Shown here piece after piece: positions 34,331 to 46,370 of a stretch of DNA of 64,000 nucleotides; the first letter of the stretch is position 1; each line of letters opens with the position of its first letter. The notes under the pieces were generated by a model. It saw only the letters and a program-made list of their open reading frames with translations. It was not told the origin of the DNA and made no database searches. The DNA is taken from the NCBI GenBank assembly GCA_028023455.1, contig JAQFVV010012508.1:1485877-1549876 (forward strand), written 5' to 3'. A program made the position numbers and the translations under genes. The DNA comes from Epiperipatus broadwayi (lineage: Eukaryota; Onychophora; Udeonychophora; Euonychophora; Peripatidae).

Positions 34331-37300
34331 AATACTTTTTCCGCCTGTTCAAAATATTATTCTGAAAATGCCTTTGTTGGATTTAATTGATTTTTCAGAT
34401 CTTATTGTACTTTCAGTGCATCAAACAAAGATCTAAAGGTGATAAATATCAGCAAACTTTCTATATTTTGTGTGCAGTTTTAATCCAATCATTTTTAAGC
34501 TTTGTCAGTCATTTAACATCTGCCTTAAATCTCTATGAAGTTCTACCATTCAGTTTATTATTCTGCTAAATATTTCTTTTTAATCAAGTCGCTAATAACA
34601 AAATCATTATCAGAGAAGCTATTATCTTTTTTTTTTTTTTAGGTAACCTAACTCTTGAGAAAATTGCATGCTTTGGTCACATGACAATCCTGAAAGTCCA
34701 AATTAGCAAATTATATTTTATAGCCATTTTGAAATTTAATGTGAATAGTAGATATTTCTAAAGAACAACTATCATGTTTCTTACAAATATGATTGTATAA
34801 GATCTGTTTTTAATGCACCTATTATTTTAAACTTGGACCATATCAATCTATGCTCTATCCAGAGAACTGCACTTGTAAATAGTATTCTGACTCCTAAATG
34901 TAATTACTAAATGCTGTTGTTTTGAGTACGGGAGCGTCCATATTTCTGTATAGCAAATTTTCTGCCTAAACAAAGTATTTGAGAAACTTAATCTGTGTAT
35001 TGTACAAAAATTTAATAATAGTAGAGCATTTGATTTTACAGCACCAATATCATTATTTCCGACAATTTTTACGTACTATTTATATTAACACATACTAAAG
35101 TTCTTTTTAATCTTTTAATGGTATTGATTTAATAATGTTACCTAGTATGAAATTAATTTTCTTTCTCTGGATCTAACGTTGGAGCATAAACATAATAAAA
35201 TGAGCAGTGATAATATTGCGCAAGCCATGTTTTAGTGTTATTAGCCTTTCATTGATTCATCAAGGAAGTCTTAGGATAGAAACGACTAAATTAGACTTCA
35301 TAGAAAATCCAACAGTATGCAGATTTTATTAATCATTTGATTTGCACTTCCAAAAAACTCTCTATCTGTTCTCTTAACCTTTCTTCTCTTAGAAGATGAG
35401 TTTTATTAAAAGTAGCTTCATCAGTTTTGAGTATTGATAGCCCCTTAGTTACAGGTATTATTCTCCATTCAAATGTTGAAGGGTTTGCATCAAGTAGAAT
35501 TTGAAGATTTCATGAACCTATATTTAGAAAGAAAAAAAAGATTTATAATACTTACCATTAGTAATATCATTGTCTCCTTTTTTGCCACTATTACTGATAA
35601 TATAATTGTTTCTATCACTAATGAGCAAACCGCCAGTGCCTTCCATTTCTTTAGTAAGTGAAGGAATTCCTAAATAAGGTCGTTAAGCATTTAATCTTCG
35701 TTAAACAGAAATTCCTATCTTAATTCCAGTTCTAATATAACTCTAGATATTATACTGCTTCAAACAAAGGTAGGACTGCCAGTCTACTAAACTTATCCTA
35801 TCATTGCTTTCTTATTTTTTGAAAACTTGATCTTAAAAAAAAAAAAAGATGAAAAAGGCAATTAGAGTTAGAATTGCTGCATGCGTAGTTAATGATAATA
35901 AGATTCAATTCCATTATCATAGTTAGCATAGGTAGATTGATTGATGGTGTAAGAGATTCATGATGACCTAGCCAAATCCTAACGGAAGTGATTAAATACA
36001 GCTGAGTAAAAAAGATAGAAATATCTGTTTGGATCAAAAACAGTATCTAGCCTTTGATAAACCAATATCTTTTTCTAAAGGGTATCAGTAGTAATCATGA
36101 GCAAGCAGCATTCTTAACTGCTAATCCTCAAATCTGCACACCACTTATTAGAAGTGTTAGAAATAATAGCAATATAAATGGTAATGGGAGTATTAAAGAA
36201 AAGTGATATATATATATTGTTTGTGGTTGTCTCAAGATCTGAATGTAAGACTGCTTATAAATTAAATACTTTTGAAATATTAAAAATGATGCAAATGCTT
36301 TTAATAAAACACTTGTTGTAGAGAAAGTTTGTAAATGTTATGAAATTTTTTTGGAAAGATGTTTCTTCAATTGAAGAGAAGAGACTACGATTTTTTTTTT
36401 TGGAACTGTAATATGAATCTGAAAAATATTTTATTGAATCAGTAAATAAAACTTATATATGTAGTGATATTTTTGAATAATAATATTAAAAAAGTAACTC
36501 ATATTAATCAAGTCATTTAAATTTACTATTTACTCATTTAATCAAAGATATTCGGCTTCATGAATAAAAAACAACTCTTAGTAATCTTAAAAAAAGAAAA
36601 GATTGTAACTCCTAATATATATGCTTGGAAGTTTTTAAATATCATGATAATATGCTAGCTTCAAAACTTGAAATTTTTTACAATTATGCATTCGTAAAGA
36701 AATGTCACTTGATCTCATGATGCTTTGATTATTACAATTTATAAATAAATAAATAAATGCTAAAAAGTGTGATAAGACCACTAAGATAAACATTTAATGA
36801 ATTGCCCTGCATGTACTTTATTAGTGTAGCAAATAATGACCCCCAGACAGCAACCCAACATCTTCACAAATTAAAAAACTATAAAGATGAATTATAATAA
36901 ACAAGTTAAAATTCAGTAAAGATAGTTATTCTTGAGTTGGTCTTTGCGATGTAAGACACAAACCTTTACCAAAAGTCTATATAAGTTGTAGTGAATATGT
37001 AGAATATCCGTTTTATTGTTCAACGTGTATGCAATTGTAAATTGAATTAATATTTAATTATAAATTAAAATTTAATAAGGCTATTGTGTTATTTTTATTA
37101 ATTCAGTTTTGAGAATATTATAACAATCAAAGATATTTTTGCGTAGATCTGGCTTATGGCCTGTATAATAGTAAAATCAAGTCAGACGTAGAAATTGAAG
37201 TTTGAGGAAGATAGATGATGAAAGGATAATAACGCAAAACTAACGTAAAGAAATAAATGTGATTTAGATATTTTTTTAATACTTTTTTCAATAATATTAT

Positions 37301-37441
37301 TTAAAGATATATGTTACACATTTGTCCATTTCAAGAATAATTATGAAATAGAGAGTTAAAAATGATAGTAAATATCTAGGGGATTTGATCTTGGCCAAGG
37401 TGAGGATGATTAATGAATTACTTAGAGATTGAGATAATAAA
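34331..37441. other. BCKDHA intron 1: old repeat-derived DNA, no gene seen
   Basis: 34380-35700 has the look of very decayed LINE sequence (shared phrase TTTTTAATCAAGTC...AAAATCA.T with 11295-11330), but no motif is secure. The remainder is AT-rich. Confidence 0.35.
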
Positions 37442-37455
37442 GTATATTTAATGAG

Positions 37456-37668
37456 GGGAAAAACAGCAAAACTCTCCATACAGTAGTGTCACTCAGTGCA
37501 AGCCAGAGTAATCAATAGATGCTAGAAGGCTTGTGCATAAAATCCCTATTTAGTGCCTATTCATCCAATATACCCAGACTAGTTTCTAGCTTGTGGCACT
37601 ACTGTATCGAGAGTTTTGCCTGTTTTAATGAGCAAGCATAAGAAATGGTGATAATGTATTGTTTAGTG
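37456..37668 (-). repeat. Family C element, reverse orientation, 14-bp target duplication
   Basis: GTATATTTAATGAG is repeated exactly at 37442-37455 and 37669-37682. The end block lies at the right (AGCAAGCATAAGAAATGGTGATAATGT). Arms are complete, but the middle is deleted: TTTCTAGCTTGTGG joins directly to CACTACTGTATCG, removing the ribozyme core. ATCCAATA...CCCAGACTAGTTTC (antisense 3' half of the ribozyme) remains. Confidence 0.88.
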
Positions 37669-37877
37669 GTATATTTAATGAGACAAACAGTCATGTGATC
37701 CAGATGGTATACTAAAATATATACTTGAATCAAAAATCATTTTAATCTGAGGATCGGATAATTGATTTTCTGACTAATGCATATATATATATATTGCATT
37801 CATGAAATATGTTTCAGTTTAAATCAATATATTTGAAAGAAAATGCCTATGTCATCTGTTATAATATTAAACCTGGA

Positions 37878-38400
37878 ATGTTTTAAATACAAGTATATTT
37901 TATATACCTGAAGTCTAGATGTAATATAGGGAATTTGAACACAGACTTTCAAGCTCCCTTCAGCTATCCACTCTAGCTCGCATGCATGTGAAAAAGATAA
38001 ATGATCTCCAATATACATATTTCATGCTGAACTATCATTCATCAGTTGGTCCAGATCATCATCTCCCACACATATATGTAATCAGTACTCATTTTATATT
38101 AAAATAGCAAATCTTCACACTTTAATGGACAGGCTTCAATTTACTCCATCCTCTAACTCTTCAGCCATCTATACCGTTGAAAATCTGATGATGAAAAGCC
38201 TAAATCCAATAAACATCATTTGCCTGTTTTAATAACACCTAAATCCCTTGTTAATGGCAATATTATTGCCATGCCCATGTTAACTTTAAATCACTCTGAC
38301 CCTTTATGTATAGGACCTTCTCCATTTAAATACACAGAAGAGGGATGGGCAGGAAACAGACTGGAACTTGAAAGTCTGTGTTCACATTCCTTATACTAAA
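37878..38400. repeat. Family D hammerhead repeat, second inverted dimer (partly deleted)
   Basis: The left arm from about 37878 includes GGAATTTGAACACAGACTTTCAAGC; the right end at 38355-38395 (GAAAGTCTGTGTTCACATTCC) is its inverse. The middle is replaced by about 140 bp of unrelated text after AATAAACATCATTTGCCTGTTTTAAT, which itself resembles the two ends of family C joined together. No target duplication identified. Confidence 0.7.
37997..38062 (-). ncRNA. Hammerhead ribozyme, family D, third copy
   Basis: Minus-strand reading: outer stem I AUGAUC, CUGG-type loop, ACCAA, CUGAUGA, stem II AUGAU-AGUUC-AGCAU (one A-G mismatch), GAAA, stem III AUA-UG-UAU, A cleavage residue, UUGGA, then GAUCAU. 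The outer stem AUGAUC/GAUCAU pairs perfectly even though its sequence differs from the 22.4-kb copy (AUAAU/AUUAU), an example of compensatory change. Confidence 0.78.
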
Positions 38401-38694
38401 CCTAGAAGAAGAATATTTGGCATTCAGAGTTATACATAATCACAGCATTTTTGGTTGTAATAATCACAAAAGCCATTTAATAAAATCAATAATAAGCATT
38501 TCACTATGTTCCTTATAAAATACATATAGTCTATTAATATATTAAAAATTACAAAAACTAATTCTTTAACATTCTTTCTAAATCTTGATTTTTTTTATAT
38601 TTTATGAACCATTTTTTTCATACTTCATTTTTTCTCCATTTTTTTTTTTGTCAAGGATTGCTTATTCCTATAAACATTAAAAATAATATATGTA

Positions 38695-38995
38695 ATGATA
38701 ATTAACTCTTATATGCAGTTTTTCAATCCGCAGAAGTACTTTCAGTTAATTCCTTAACCTTTTTCAACTGCCATTAAATTCAAAAAACATAACAGAAACA
38801 AACATCATCAACTCAAATCCCAAATTCTAACATTAGCAGCTGTTTATTAATTCATTTTATTTCTATTTATTAAAGTTGCCTCCTTAATTTTTCTTTTATT
38901 ATGGTTTCTCTCTTCATGAAGAATCTTAATACTTTTCATACCAAACTTAAGGAATTAACCGAAAGTACTTCTATGGATTGAAAGACTACATAATA
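38695..38995. repeat. Long imperfect inverted repeat
   Basis: Left arm 38695-38757 (TAATTAACTC...TCAATCCGCAGAAGTACTTTC...TTCCTTAA) is mirrored by 38948-39002 (TTAAGGAATTAACCGAAAGTACTTCTATGGATTGAAAG), with about 190 bp between. It looks like another inverted dimer of a small element, lying directly left of the Penelope pair. I did not find a ribozyme core in it. Confidence 0.6.
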
Positions 38996-39629
38996 ATTAA
39001 TTACCATTATATTTATTATTTTTATTGTTATTACAATAGTTTTTAATTTACAGACACTTTATTTTTATTATATATACAAATATATTTACAAAGAATTTCC
39101 ATAAACAGTATATAAATAAACTATTTATTTTATATAGCGTGATGTTTATAAACTGTAATATTAATAATATAACAAATTACAATTTTTTTAAATTTATTTT
39201 TTGCTTACACTTTTTAATATTAAATTTTTTCTTTAAATTATATTTTTATATAAATACATCAGATTCTTAACACTTTCTGTTCAAAACTGGTTTTATCATT
39301 TTTATACTTGAACTTTCTTTAATTAATCTTCTCTTGTAAGATCTCACATTTTCTAATATCTTTATTCCAAAATTTAAATGATTAGATTCTTTCATATGTA
39401 GGTATTTATTAGAAATTTTATCTATTAAATAGTGTTTCAGTTTATATTTTATTAATGCCATTTATATTTTCCAGTTCCTCCTTTTTTATAACATTTATCT
39501 AGATAAATTTTTTTTTTATATATACTGAATTTATTTACACATTTATTTTTAGATTTCTTATCTATATCCTTTAATATTGTACTTATCTTATAAAATGTAC
39601 TTTTTGATACAATTTATCCAAACCACTTC

Positions 39630-39860
39630 AAACACTTCTTAGCAAAACTCTTTATTTGTACATATGTACATTCACCTACGTTTCGACTGTCCTGCAGTCT
39701 TCTTCAGAGCCAGTTCACAAGAAATTAATATGAACTGGCTCTGAAGAAGACTGGACAGTCAAAACATAGGTGTATGTATATATGTACAAATAAAGAGTTT
39801 TGCTAAAATGTGTTCAAAATGATTTGGATAAATTGTATTTATAGGATATTACAGCAAAAT
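39630..39860. mobile_element. Penelope LTR-like palindrome with hammerhead motif, inserted in the reverse Penelope arm
   Basis: Left arm 39610-39715 (AATTTATCCAAACCACTTC...CTTCTTCAGAGCCAGTTCA) and right arm 39731-39840 (TGAACTGGCTCTGAAGAAG...GATTTGGATAAATT) are inverted copies around a 15-bp centre. This interrupts Penelope coding sequence, so one Penelope-type repeat inserted into another. Confidence 0.7.
39678..39710 (-). ncRNA. Hammerhead ribozyme core of Penelope LTR-like repeat
   Basis: Minus strand: CUGAAGA (39707-39701), stem II GACUG-CAGGA-CAGUC perfectly paired, GAAAC (39684-39680), then GUAGGUG. Matches the known occurrence of hammerheads in Penelope LTR-like repeats. The plus-strand twin at 39741-39768 has lost loop bases and the G of GAAA. 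Confidence 0.65.
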
Positions 39861-40871
39861 AAAGAAAAGTGTGATTCTGGTGTTTTTTGATACCTTAAAA
39901 CTAGTATAAATTTCTATATTTTTAAATTCCTTATTTTTCTTTTACATTATTCCTGTATTTTTCTTTCTACATAATTCATTAATTTAATTAATAGGATAAT
40001 TATTTATATTTGTTTCATTTTTTATTATACCAATTTTTTTTAAATTAGTTGTTAGTAAAACACAGTCTTGTTGATCTCTTTGTTTTATTATTAGTAATAT
40101 TAATTTTATGTATATAATTTGTATCTGATATCCAACTATTTTATAAACCATTTCTGGAAATGCTTGTTTATTTATTTTATTATTATTTATTGTTTTGTTT
40201 TTAATTCTAACATCCATATAATCAATCATTATTCATTTCCTTTTCCATAGTAAATTGAATCCTACTATCTATTTCATTTGTATATTTTATAAAATAATTA
40301 GATATTCTTTTATTACCATTAAGTATTAAAAAATAATCATCAACATATCTTAAATAAAATATTGGTTTATACCTGTTAGAATAAAAATATTTATTTTCAA
40401 AATTATACATATATAAAGATGCTGGAAATCCACTTTGACTATTTCCTGTGCTAAGATCTTCTATATTCTTGTAAAAATTCTTCTCATACTCCAGTACTAC
40501 ATTTTTACAGCATATATTCAATAACTTGTATATTTATTTACATTCTACTCTAATCTGTTTCTCTTTACTGTACACTTGCATAATCATCTCAATTGCTTTA
40601 TGTGGATCAATATTTGTATACATATTTTTAACATCTAAGTTTACAAAATATATATTTTTATATTCCTTTATGTTTGTAAATTTACTTAACTTTTCAACAA
40701 GTTCATTTGAATTATTAACGCTATTATCATTATTTATATTTGGGGGGGGGGGGTTAAATACTTTATGATACAACCATTTAGAAATTTTTCCAAAATTGGT
40801 ATTATTAATAAATAATGAAAACAGTGTTAATATTTCAAATAAATTTTTTAAGAGGTTAAATAAATTTATAA

Positions 40872-40925
40872 ACATGAAGGAATATAAAAATATATATTTT
40901 GTAAACTTAGATGTTAAATATATAT
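40872..40925 (+). mobile_element. Penelope-like element, forward arm, 5' piece (interrupted by RTE)
   Basis: AACATGAAGGAATATAAAAA encodes KEYKNIYFVNLDVK, the same RT segment as in the reverse arm, now on the plus strand. It breaks off at the RTE insertion and resumes at about 43068. Confidence 0.75.
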
Positions 40926-40929
40926 TGAA

Positions 40930-43065
40930 ATGTTAAAAATTAATATTGAAATGTTAAATGTTAAAAATACATATATAAAACTAGCGAGACAAAAATTATT
41001 AAGAAAAACAATGTTTACAGTTAATATTCCTAATCTTCAGAAACATTCTGATAAATTTAAATTAGAACTTACAAATCGGTTTCAAGTATTAGTAAATTTT
41101 GAACATGATTCAGATTTGAATGAAATTAATATGAAAATAACTGATACACTTTTTAAAAACTACAACAAAGATAGCTGATAGACAAAAACAGCAATTGACC
41201 AATAAAATTTCTACTGAGACTAGAGAATTTATGAAGAAAAGAAGGAATATGAAGATATACAAAAATGATGCACTAAAAAGGATTGAATATCTAGAATTTT
41301 GTAAAATGGTACGGAAAAGAGTTGAAAATGATATAAGAAAGTATAACTGTGAACTAGCAAGGAAAGCTGTAGAAGAAAATAAAAGTCTCAAGAATGTAAA
41401 ACAACATTTTGGTATTGGTAGGAAATTTATATCTGCAATAAGTAAAAAATATGGAATTATTACTAAAAAGAGAGATGACTTTCTGAAATGGGTAGAAGAC
41501 TTTTATCAAGAATTATATAGTAATAAAGAACAAGTACCTTCTATTTCTATTACATCTTCTGAATTGACCAGAATTTTAAAGGAAGAAGTGAAACATGCAA
41601 TTAAATGTATGAAGAAAGGAAAGGCTCCAGGTAATGATGGAATTATAATTGATATATTAAAAGAAGCAGGTGAAGAAATAGAAATTTTTTTAGCAAAGTT
41701 ATATACCAAATGTCTAAATGAGTACCAGATGATTGGAAGAATGCAGTAATAATATTAATATTTAAAAAAGGTGATAAAGAAGATATTAGAAATTATAGAC
41801 CTATCAACCTTTTATCAGTTTTATACAAAATTTTTACCAAGATAATTACAACTCGTCTACAAAAAACATTGGATTTCCACCAACCAAGGGAACAAGCCGG
41901 ATTTAAAAGTGGTTTTAGTACAGTAGATCATATCCAGGTATTGAGAGAAGTTATAGAAATGACAAATGAATATGAGTTGCCATTATGTTTTGGATTTGTA
42001 GATTATGAAAAGGCATTTGATTCTATAAACATTTCTTCAGTGATTAAAGCATTGGATCATCAAGGTATAGATCCAGGATATTGTCATATTTTAAAGAATA
42101 TTTATAAAAATGCAACAGCAACAATTAGATTACATAATGATACTGGAAAAATCAACATTGAGAAAGGTGTAAGACAAGGTGACTCCATATCTCCAAAACT
42201 TTTTACAGCAGCGTTGCAAAAAGTATTTTGTGGATTAAAATGGGAAACTAAAGGAGTGAAAGTAAATGGAGAGTATTTAAGTCATTTAGATTTCGCAGAT
42301 GATGTAGTTGTTTTTGCAAATAATGCTTCAGATATGCAGGATATGTTGCAGGAGTTATCAGTTGAAAATGGGAAAGTAGGACTAAAGATAAATGTTAAAA
42401 AGACTAAAGTAATGTTTAATCGATTTGCTCAAAATATGAAAATAAAGATTGATTATGATGAATTAGAAGAAGTTAACAGTTACAAATACCTTGGTCAGAT
42501 TATTAATATGGATGGAAACAATGGATGAAATTAATCATAGAATTAAACTTGGTTGGAGTGCTTTTGGTAGAAATAACTTGATACTAAAAGAAAACATGCC
42601 TATGTGTTTGAAAAGGAAGGTATTTAACAAATGTGTTTTACCAGTTCTTACTTATGGATCTGAGACTTAGACACTTAATAGAAGAGCAATACAGAGACTC
42701 CAGATCACTCAAAGAAGTATGGAGAGATGCATGTTGGGAGTAACAAGAAGAGATCAAAAACACAATGTATGGGTAAGAGAGCAAACAGGCGTTACTGGCC
42801 TCATTCAAAAAATTAAAAGATTGAAGTGGAGTTGGGCTGGACATATTGTTAGAGGAGATGATAATAGATGGACAATTGAAATCTTAAACCGGATTCCAAG
42901 AGATTGTAAAAGACCCAGAAAGAGACCACATGTAAGATGGACGGATGAAATAAGACAGTGTGCAGGGGTGATGTGGAGAAGAGAAGCTAAAGATCGGAGA
43001 TGGATTAAACTTGGAGAGACCTTCATCCTGCAGTGGATTGATAATGTTTGATGATGATGATGGTC
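40930..43065 (+). mobile_element. RTE-type LINE, 5'-truncated, inserted in Penelope
   Basis: Plus-strand reading in three near-continuous frames. It starts in the EN-RT linker (KLARQKLLRKTMFTVNIPNL) and has KKGKAPGNDGI and then, after a frameshift near 41720-41750, FKKGDKEDIRNYRPINLLSV, QAGFKSGFSTVDHI, FGFVDYEKAFDSIN, EKGVRQGDSISPKLF, and the catalytic LDFADDVVVFAN (about 42285-42320). After another frameshift near 42525 comes the C-terminal domain (TYGSET-stop-TLNRRAIQRLQ ... RRDQKHNVW), with an in-frame TAG at 42668 and a natural stop at 43049. The 3' tail is TGATGATGATGATG. No endonuclease domain. Inactive but relatively young, judging by only two frameshifts and one stop. Confidence 0.92.
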
Positions 43066-43067
43066 CA

Positions 43068-44580
43068 TATGAAGCAATTGAGATGATTATGCAAGTATAT
43101 GATAAAGAAAAACAGATTAGAATAGAATGTAAACTTATATGAGTTATTGAATTTATGTTGTAAAAATACAGTATTTGATTATGAAAAGAATTTTTACAAG
43201 CATAAAAGATCTTAGCACAGGAAATAAAGTGGATTTCTAGCATAAAGCTTTATATATATGTATAATTTTGAAAATAAATATTTTTATTCTAACAGATATA
43301 AACCAATATTTTATTTAAGATATGTTGATGATTATTTTTTAATATTTAATGGTAATAAAAGAATATCTGATTATTTTATAAAATATACATATGAAATAGA
43401 TAGTAGGATTCAATTTACTATGGAAAAGGAAATGAATAGTACGATTGAATATATGGATGTTAGAAGTTAAAAAATGATAAAATAATTATTTTCAGAAAAA
43501 TGATTTTTTATCGTTTATTAAGTAATTGGGAATCAGATATAAATTAAATGCTTTTATATTAACTTATCCTGTCTGCGTATCGTATATTCACATTTTTGAA
43601 TTTTTAACAAAAGAAAATCTGGTCCCTGATTAGAACATGACTTCACAACCTTATTTTTTCCAGGGAAGATCCAGAACAACTGAGCCAACAATAATATATT
43701 TGTAGAGTAAAATTTGGTGAATATTAATTTACTTAATTAATTAAAAGTAAATATTTCCTACTAATATCTGAATTATTCTTCTGAAATAATTAATATTTCA
43801 TGAATATTTTGTAATAAAAAATAGTTAATGTGTATAAAAAGGTTAGAGAAATGTGTTTTTTTTTTCATTTCCAAATTCAAAATGAATACAATGTCAAAAT
43901 CATTGGCAGCAGTCACTCTCTTATGAAAAGAACAAGAAACATAATAAAAAAAAGACTCTTGAAGAAAATTGTTTTACTTAAATTGAAATTAAGTTTTATT
44001 TATAACTAAAAAATAAAATAATATTTAAAAAAAAATATTTTTCAAATAATGCTTTTAAATATTACTTAAAATAGCCCACTAAAAGTAAAAAATAAAGTAA
44101 TAATTCATTTCATAAAAGCATTTGAGGCTCAAATAAATCATAAAAATCAAAAAAGTCTTAAATGCTTTTATGAAATGGATTATTATTTTTACTTTTGTAA
44201 GAAGACAGGAAATATAAAAATGAATCTGTAATTAAATTCAATATATATAAAAAATAAAAAAATTACAAAAATTGACAATAGATCAGAGAAAAAGGAGGGA
44301 TTGGGAAATATGAATGACATTTACGTTATAAATTGCTTAGATTGTAAGGGAGATAATAAAAATGTTTCATATGTAGAAACAGTAAAAAATAAATTGAAAA
44401 CTAATTGAAACAGGATTTAATAGATAAAAATTCTAATATATATATCTTTATATGAAAGAATCTAATCATTTAAATTTTGAAATGAAGACATTGGAAAATG
44501 TTATGGAAAGATTAATTTAACAAAGTTTATATATAAAAATGATAAAACCAGTTTTGAATAGAAAGTGTTAAGAATCTGGT
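43068..44580 (+). mobile_element. Penelope-like element, forward arm, 3' piece
   Basis: Resumes after the RTE tail with CCATATGAAGCAATTGAGATG (PYEAIEMIMQVYDKEKQIR), then KPIFYLRYVDDYFLIFNGNK (about 43290-43350), TMEKEMNSTIEYMDVRS and, after about 950 bp of decayed sequence, the endonuclease tail MKESNHLNFEMK...IKMIKPVLNRKC with a stop near 44570. It mirrors the reverse arm at 39255-40875, so the two form a head-to-head pair of one Penelope family. Confidence 0.82.
44090..44205. repeat. Short palindrome inside the forward Penelope arm
   Basis: AATAATTCATTTCATAAAAGCATTT (44098-44122) is mirrored by AAATGCTTTTATGAAATGGATTATT (44160-44184) around a 37-bp loop. Probably a foldback insertion or a local inverted duplication. 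Confidence 0.5.
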
Positions 44581-45019
44581 GTAATTATAATAATTGAAAG
44601 GTATTTTATTTAAAAATATAAATTAAATAAAAAATTTTAAATGTAAAAGATTGTATGAACATGAGAAAGTACACAAAAATAAGTTTAAAAAATTTGTAAT
44701 TTATGTCATAATAATATTCTTTATTATCTTATTTATGGAAATTCTTTCTACAAATATTTGTATATATACATATTTTGGAGGAATAAACAGTACTTGATAA
44801 TGACCATTTATTATGGTTGAAACATTGGAGGAAAATATGTATTAAAAAATGAATCGTTCATAAAATAAAAAAACAAGATTTGAAAAGAAAAGGTGCGTTA
44901 AAGATTTGTTGTTTGTGTAATTTTTAATAACAAAAGATGGCAATGTATAAAATCTGAAACTTTCTTGTCAAATTAATTAAATTTTATTTTAAATTGGGCA
45001 AAACTACTATTTAAATATT
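44581..45019. other. BCKDHA intron 1: AT-rich, no gene seen
   Basis: Spacer between Penelope and mariner relics. GGAGGAATAAACAGTACTTGATAATGACC near 44777 may belong to an LTR-like or mariner end. Confidence 0.35.
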
Positions 45020-45925
45020 TGAAATGATTTACACTATGTATGGTAATGAAGCCACGCGTTGCCAGAATATTTGGTGGAATTTCATGATGGCAGAGAAGGT
45101 CTTGAGGATGATCCATAGCCAGGTGTATCGAAAACAATTCGAAGTAAAGAAAATGTACAAAAAGTTGCCAAAATTTTTCATATTGATCGTTGTGTGTCTA
45201 TCATGTTCATTGAGGAATTTGCTGGTATTCCCAAAGTGATAGTTCGTCTTTTAATAAAAAAATTTGAAAAACGGAGTATGCATATGGTTTGTGCCTCCCT
45301 TGTTAACAGTCAACCAAAACGATGCCAGTGAAGCACTGCAGAAATATGACTGCAACTAGAGATTCAATTTTTTTAACAAATATCAGAGTGGGTGAAGAAA
45401 TATAGCACCTCGAATATGAGCCATCAACTAAATAGAGTGCGAAATGAAATTGACAAGAAGGAAACCCAAAAAAATTGCAAATGCAAAAGGCCAAATCAAA
45501 ATGTTGCTTGCTGTTTTTTTTTTTTAAAATTTAAAGACCGTTCTTACCATGAATACATTCCTGAAGTTCAGATAGTAAATGCTAACTATTGTTTGTTTTG
45601 AATCATTTGTAGGCCAGAATTTTGTGTAAGCAACCTGGATATCGCAAGTAAGACTCTTAGTGATTGTTGTATGAAAAGCTTTCTTGTGCATGAGATCCAG
45701 CGTATTCACCTGATTTAGCTTTTGCTGACTTTTGGTTATTTCAAAAATTAAAGTTGGCCATGAAAGAAGCACGTCATGGTTCAATTTAGGACATCCAGAA
45801 AGAAGTTTATGTCACTGTTTCTACAGACAATTCTGATAGAGAATTTGAAGGATTGCTTCAAGCAATATTACCATCTTTTCCACCACTATTGAATCACAAG
45901 CAGACTATTTTGAATAATCTATAAT
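45020..45925 (+). pseudogene. mariner-family transposase pseudogene
   Basis: Plus-strand fragments in shifting frames recover the mariner order: GNEA at the start, a helix-turn-helix-like IDRCVSI region near 45190, TRDSIFLTNIRV with YEPSTK near 45360-45430 (family: TGDESW...YDP-TK), and PAYSPDLAFADFWLFQKLKL near 45690-45755, which is the diagnostic mariner block containing a catalytic Asp (family: YSPDLAPADF-LFPKLK). Many stops and shifts: clearly dead. It ends near AATCACAAGCAGACTATTTTG. Confidence 0.88.
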
Positions 45926-46370
45926 AAAATCAAGTCATAAATAATGCTTTAGGTTTTATTTCACATCAGTCACTTTTTTACTGGGAAATACTTAAAATAA
46001 TTAAAAAATGAATAATTTATATATATTTTAAATATTTATATTTGTACTAATATATTGTTAATCTTTTGAAGAAGACTATATTAATGATTGAAACATCAGG
46101 ACTAGTTTTGTATTGTTCATAATATTGATTTGTTTGTTTAAAAATTCTTAAAGGGGGGAGGGGATTAAATAAAATGAAGATTAATGCTATATTTTTTAAT
46201 TAAAGTGATTTAAGTTATGGAAAATAGTTTTTATTAACAGAAATTTTTTACTTCTTGCTAATAACACAGATTTTAAAAAATTAAATAAGTACGGTATATT
46301 TAGTACAAATATATTATAAAGTAAATGGTGGTGTTTTCCTTAAGGTTTGTGATGGTAGTATTTTAGTTGT

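Larger units (their letters stand above)
39255..40875 (-). mobile_element. Penelope-like element, reverse arm of an inverted pair
   Basis: The minus strand encodes, from right to left: KNIYFVNLDVKNMYTNID (RT palm entry), FILRYVDD-type catalytic box as FYLRYVDDYFLILNGNKRIS (around 40300-40370), IDYMDVRIKN linker, then after an inserted LTR-like palindrome (39630-39860) the endonuclease tail ending IKMIKPVLNRKC with a stop near 39268. Penelope RTs resemble telomerase RT and are followed by a GIY-YIG endonuclease. Frames are broken, so inactive. Confidence 0.85.

Noticed and set aside
40526-40768. Plus-strand frame of 80 codons opposite the Penelope RT
   Set aside because: Shadow of the minus-strand Penelope reading frame.
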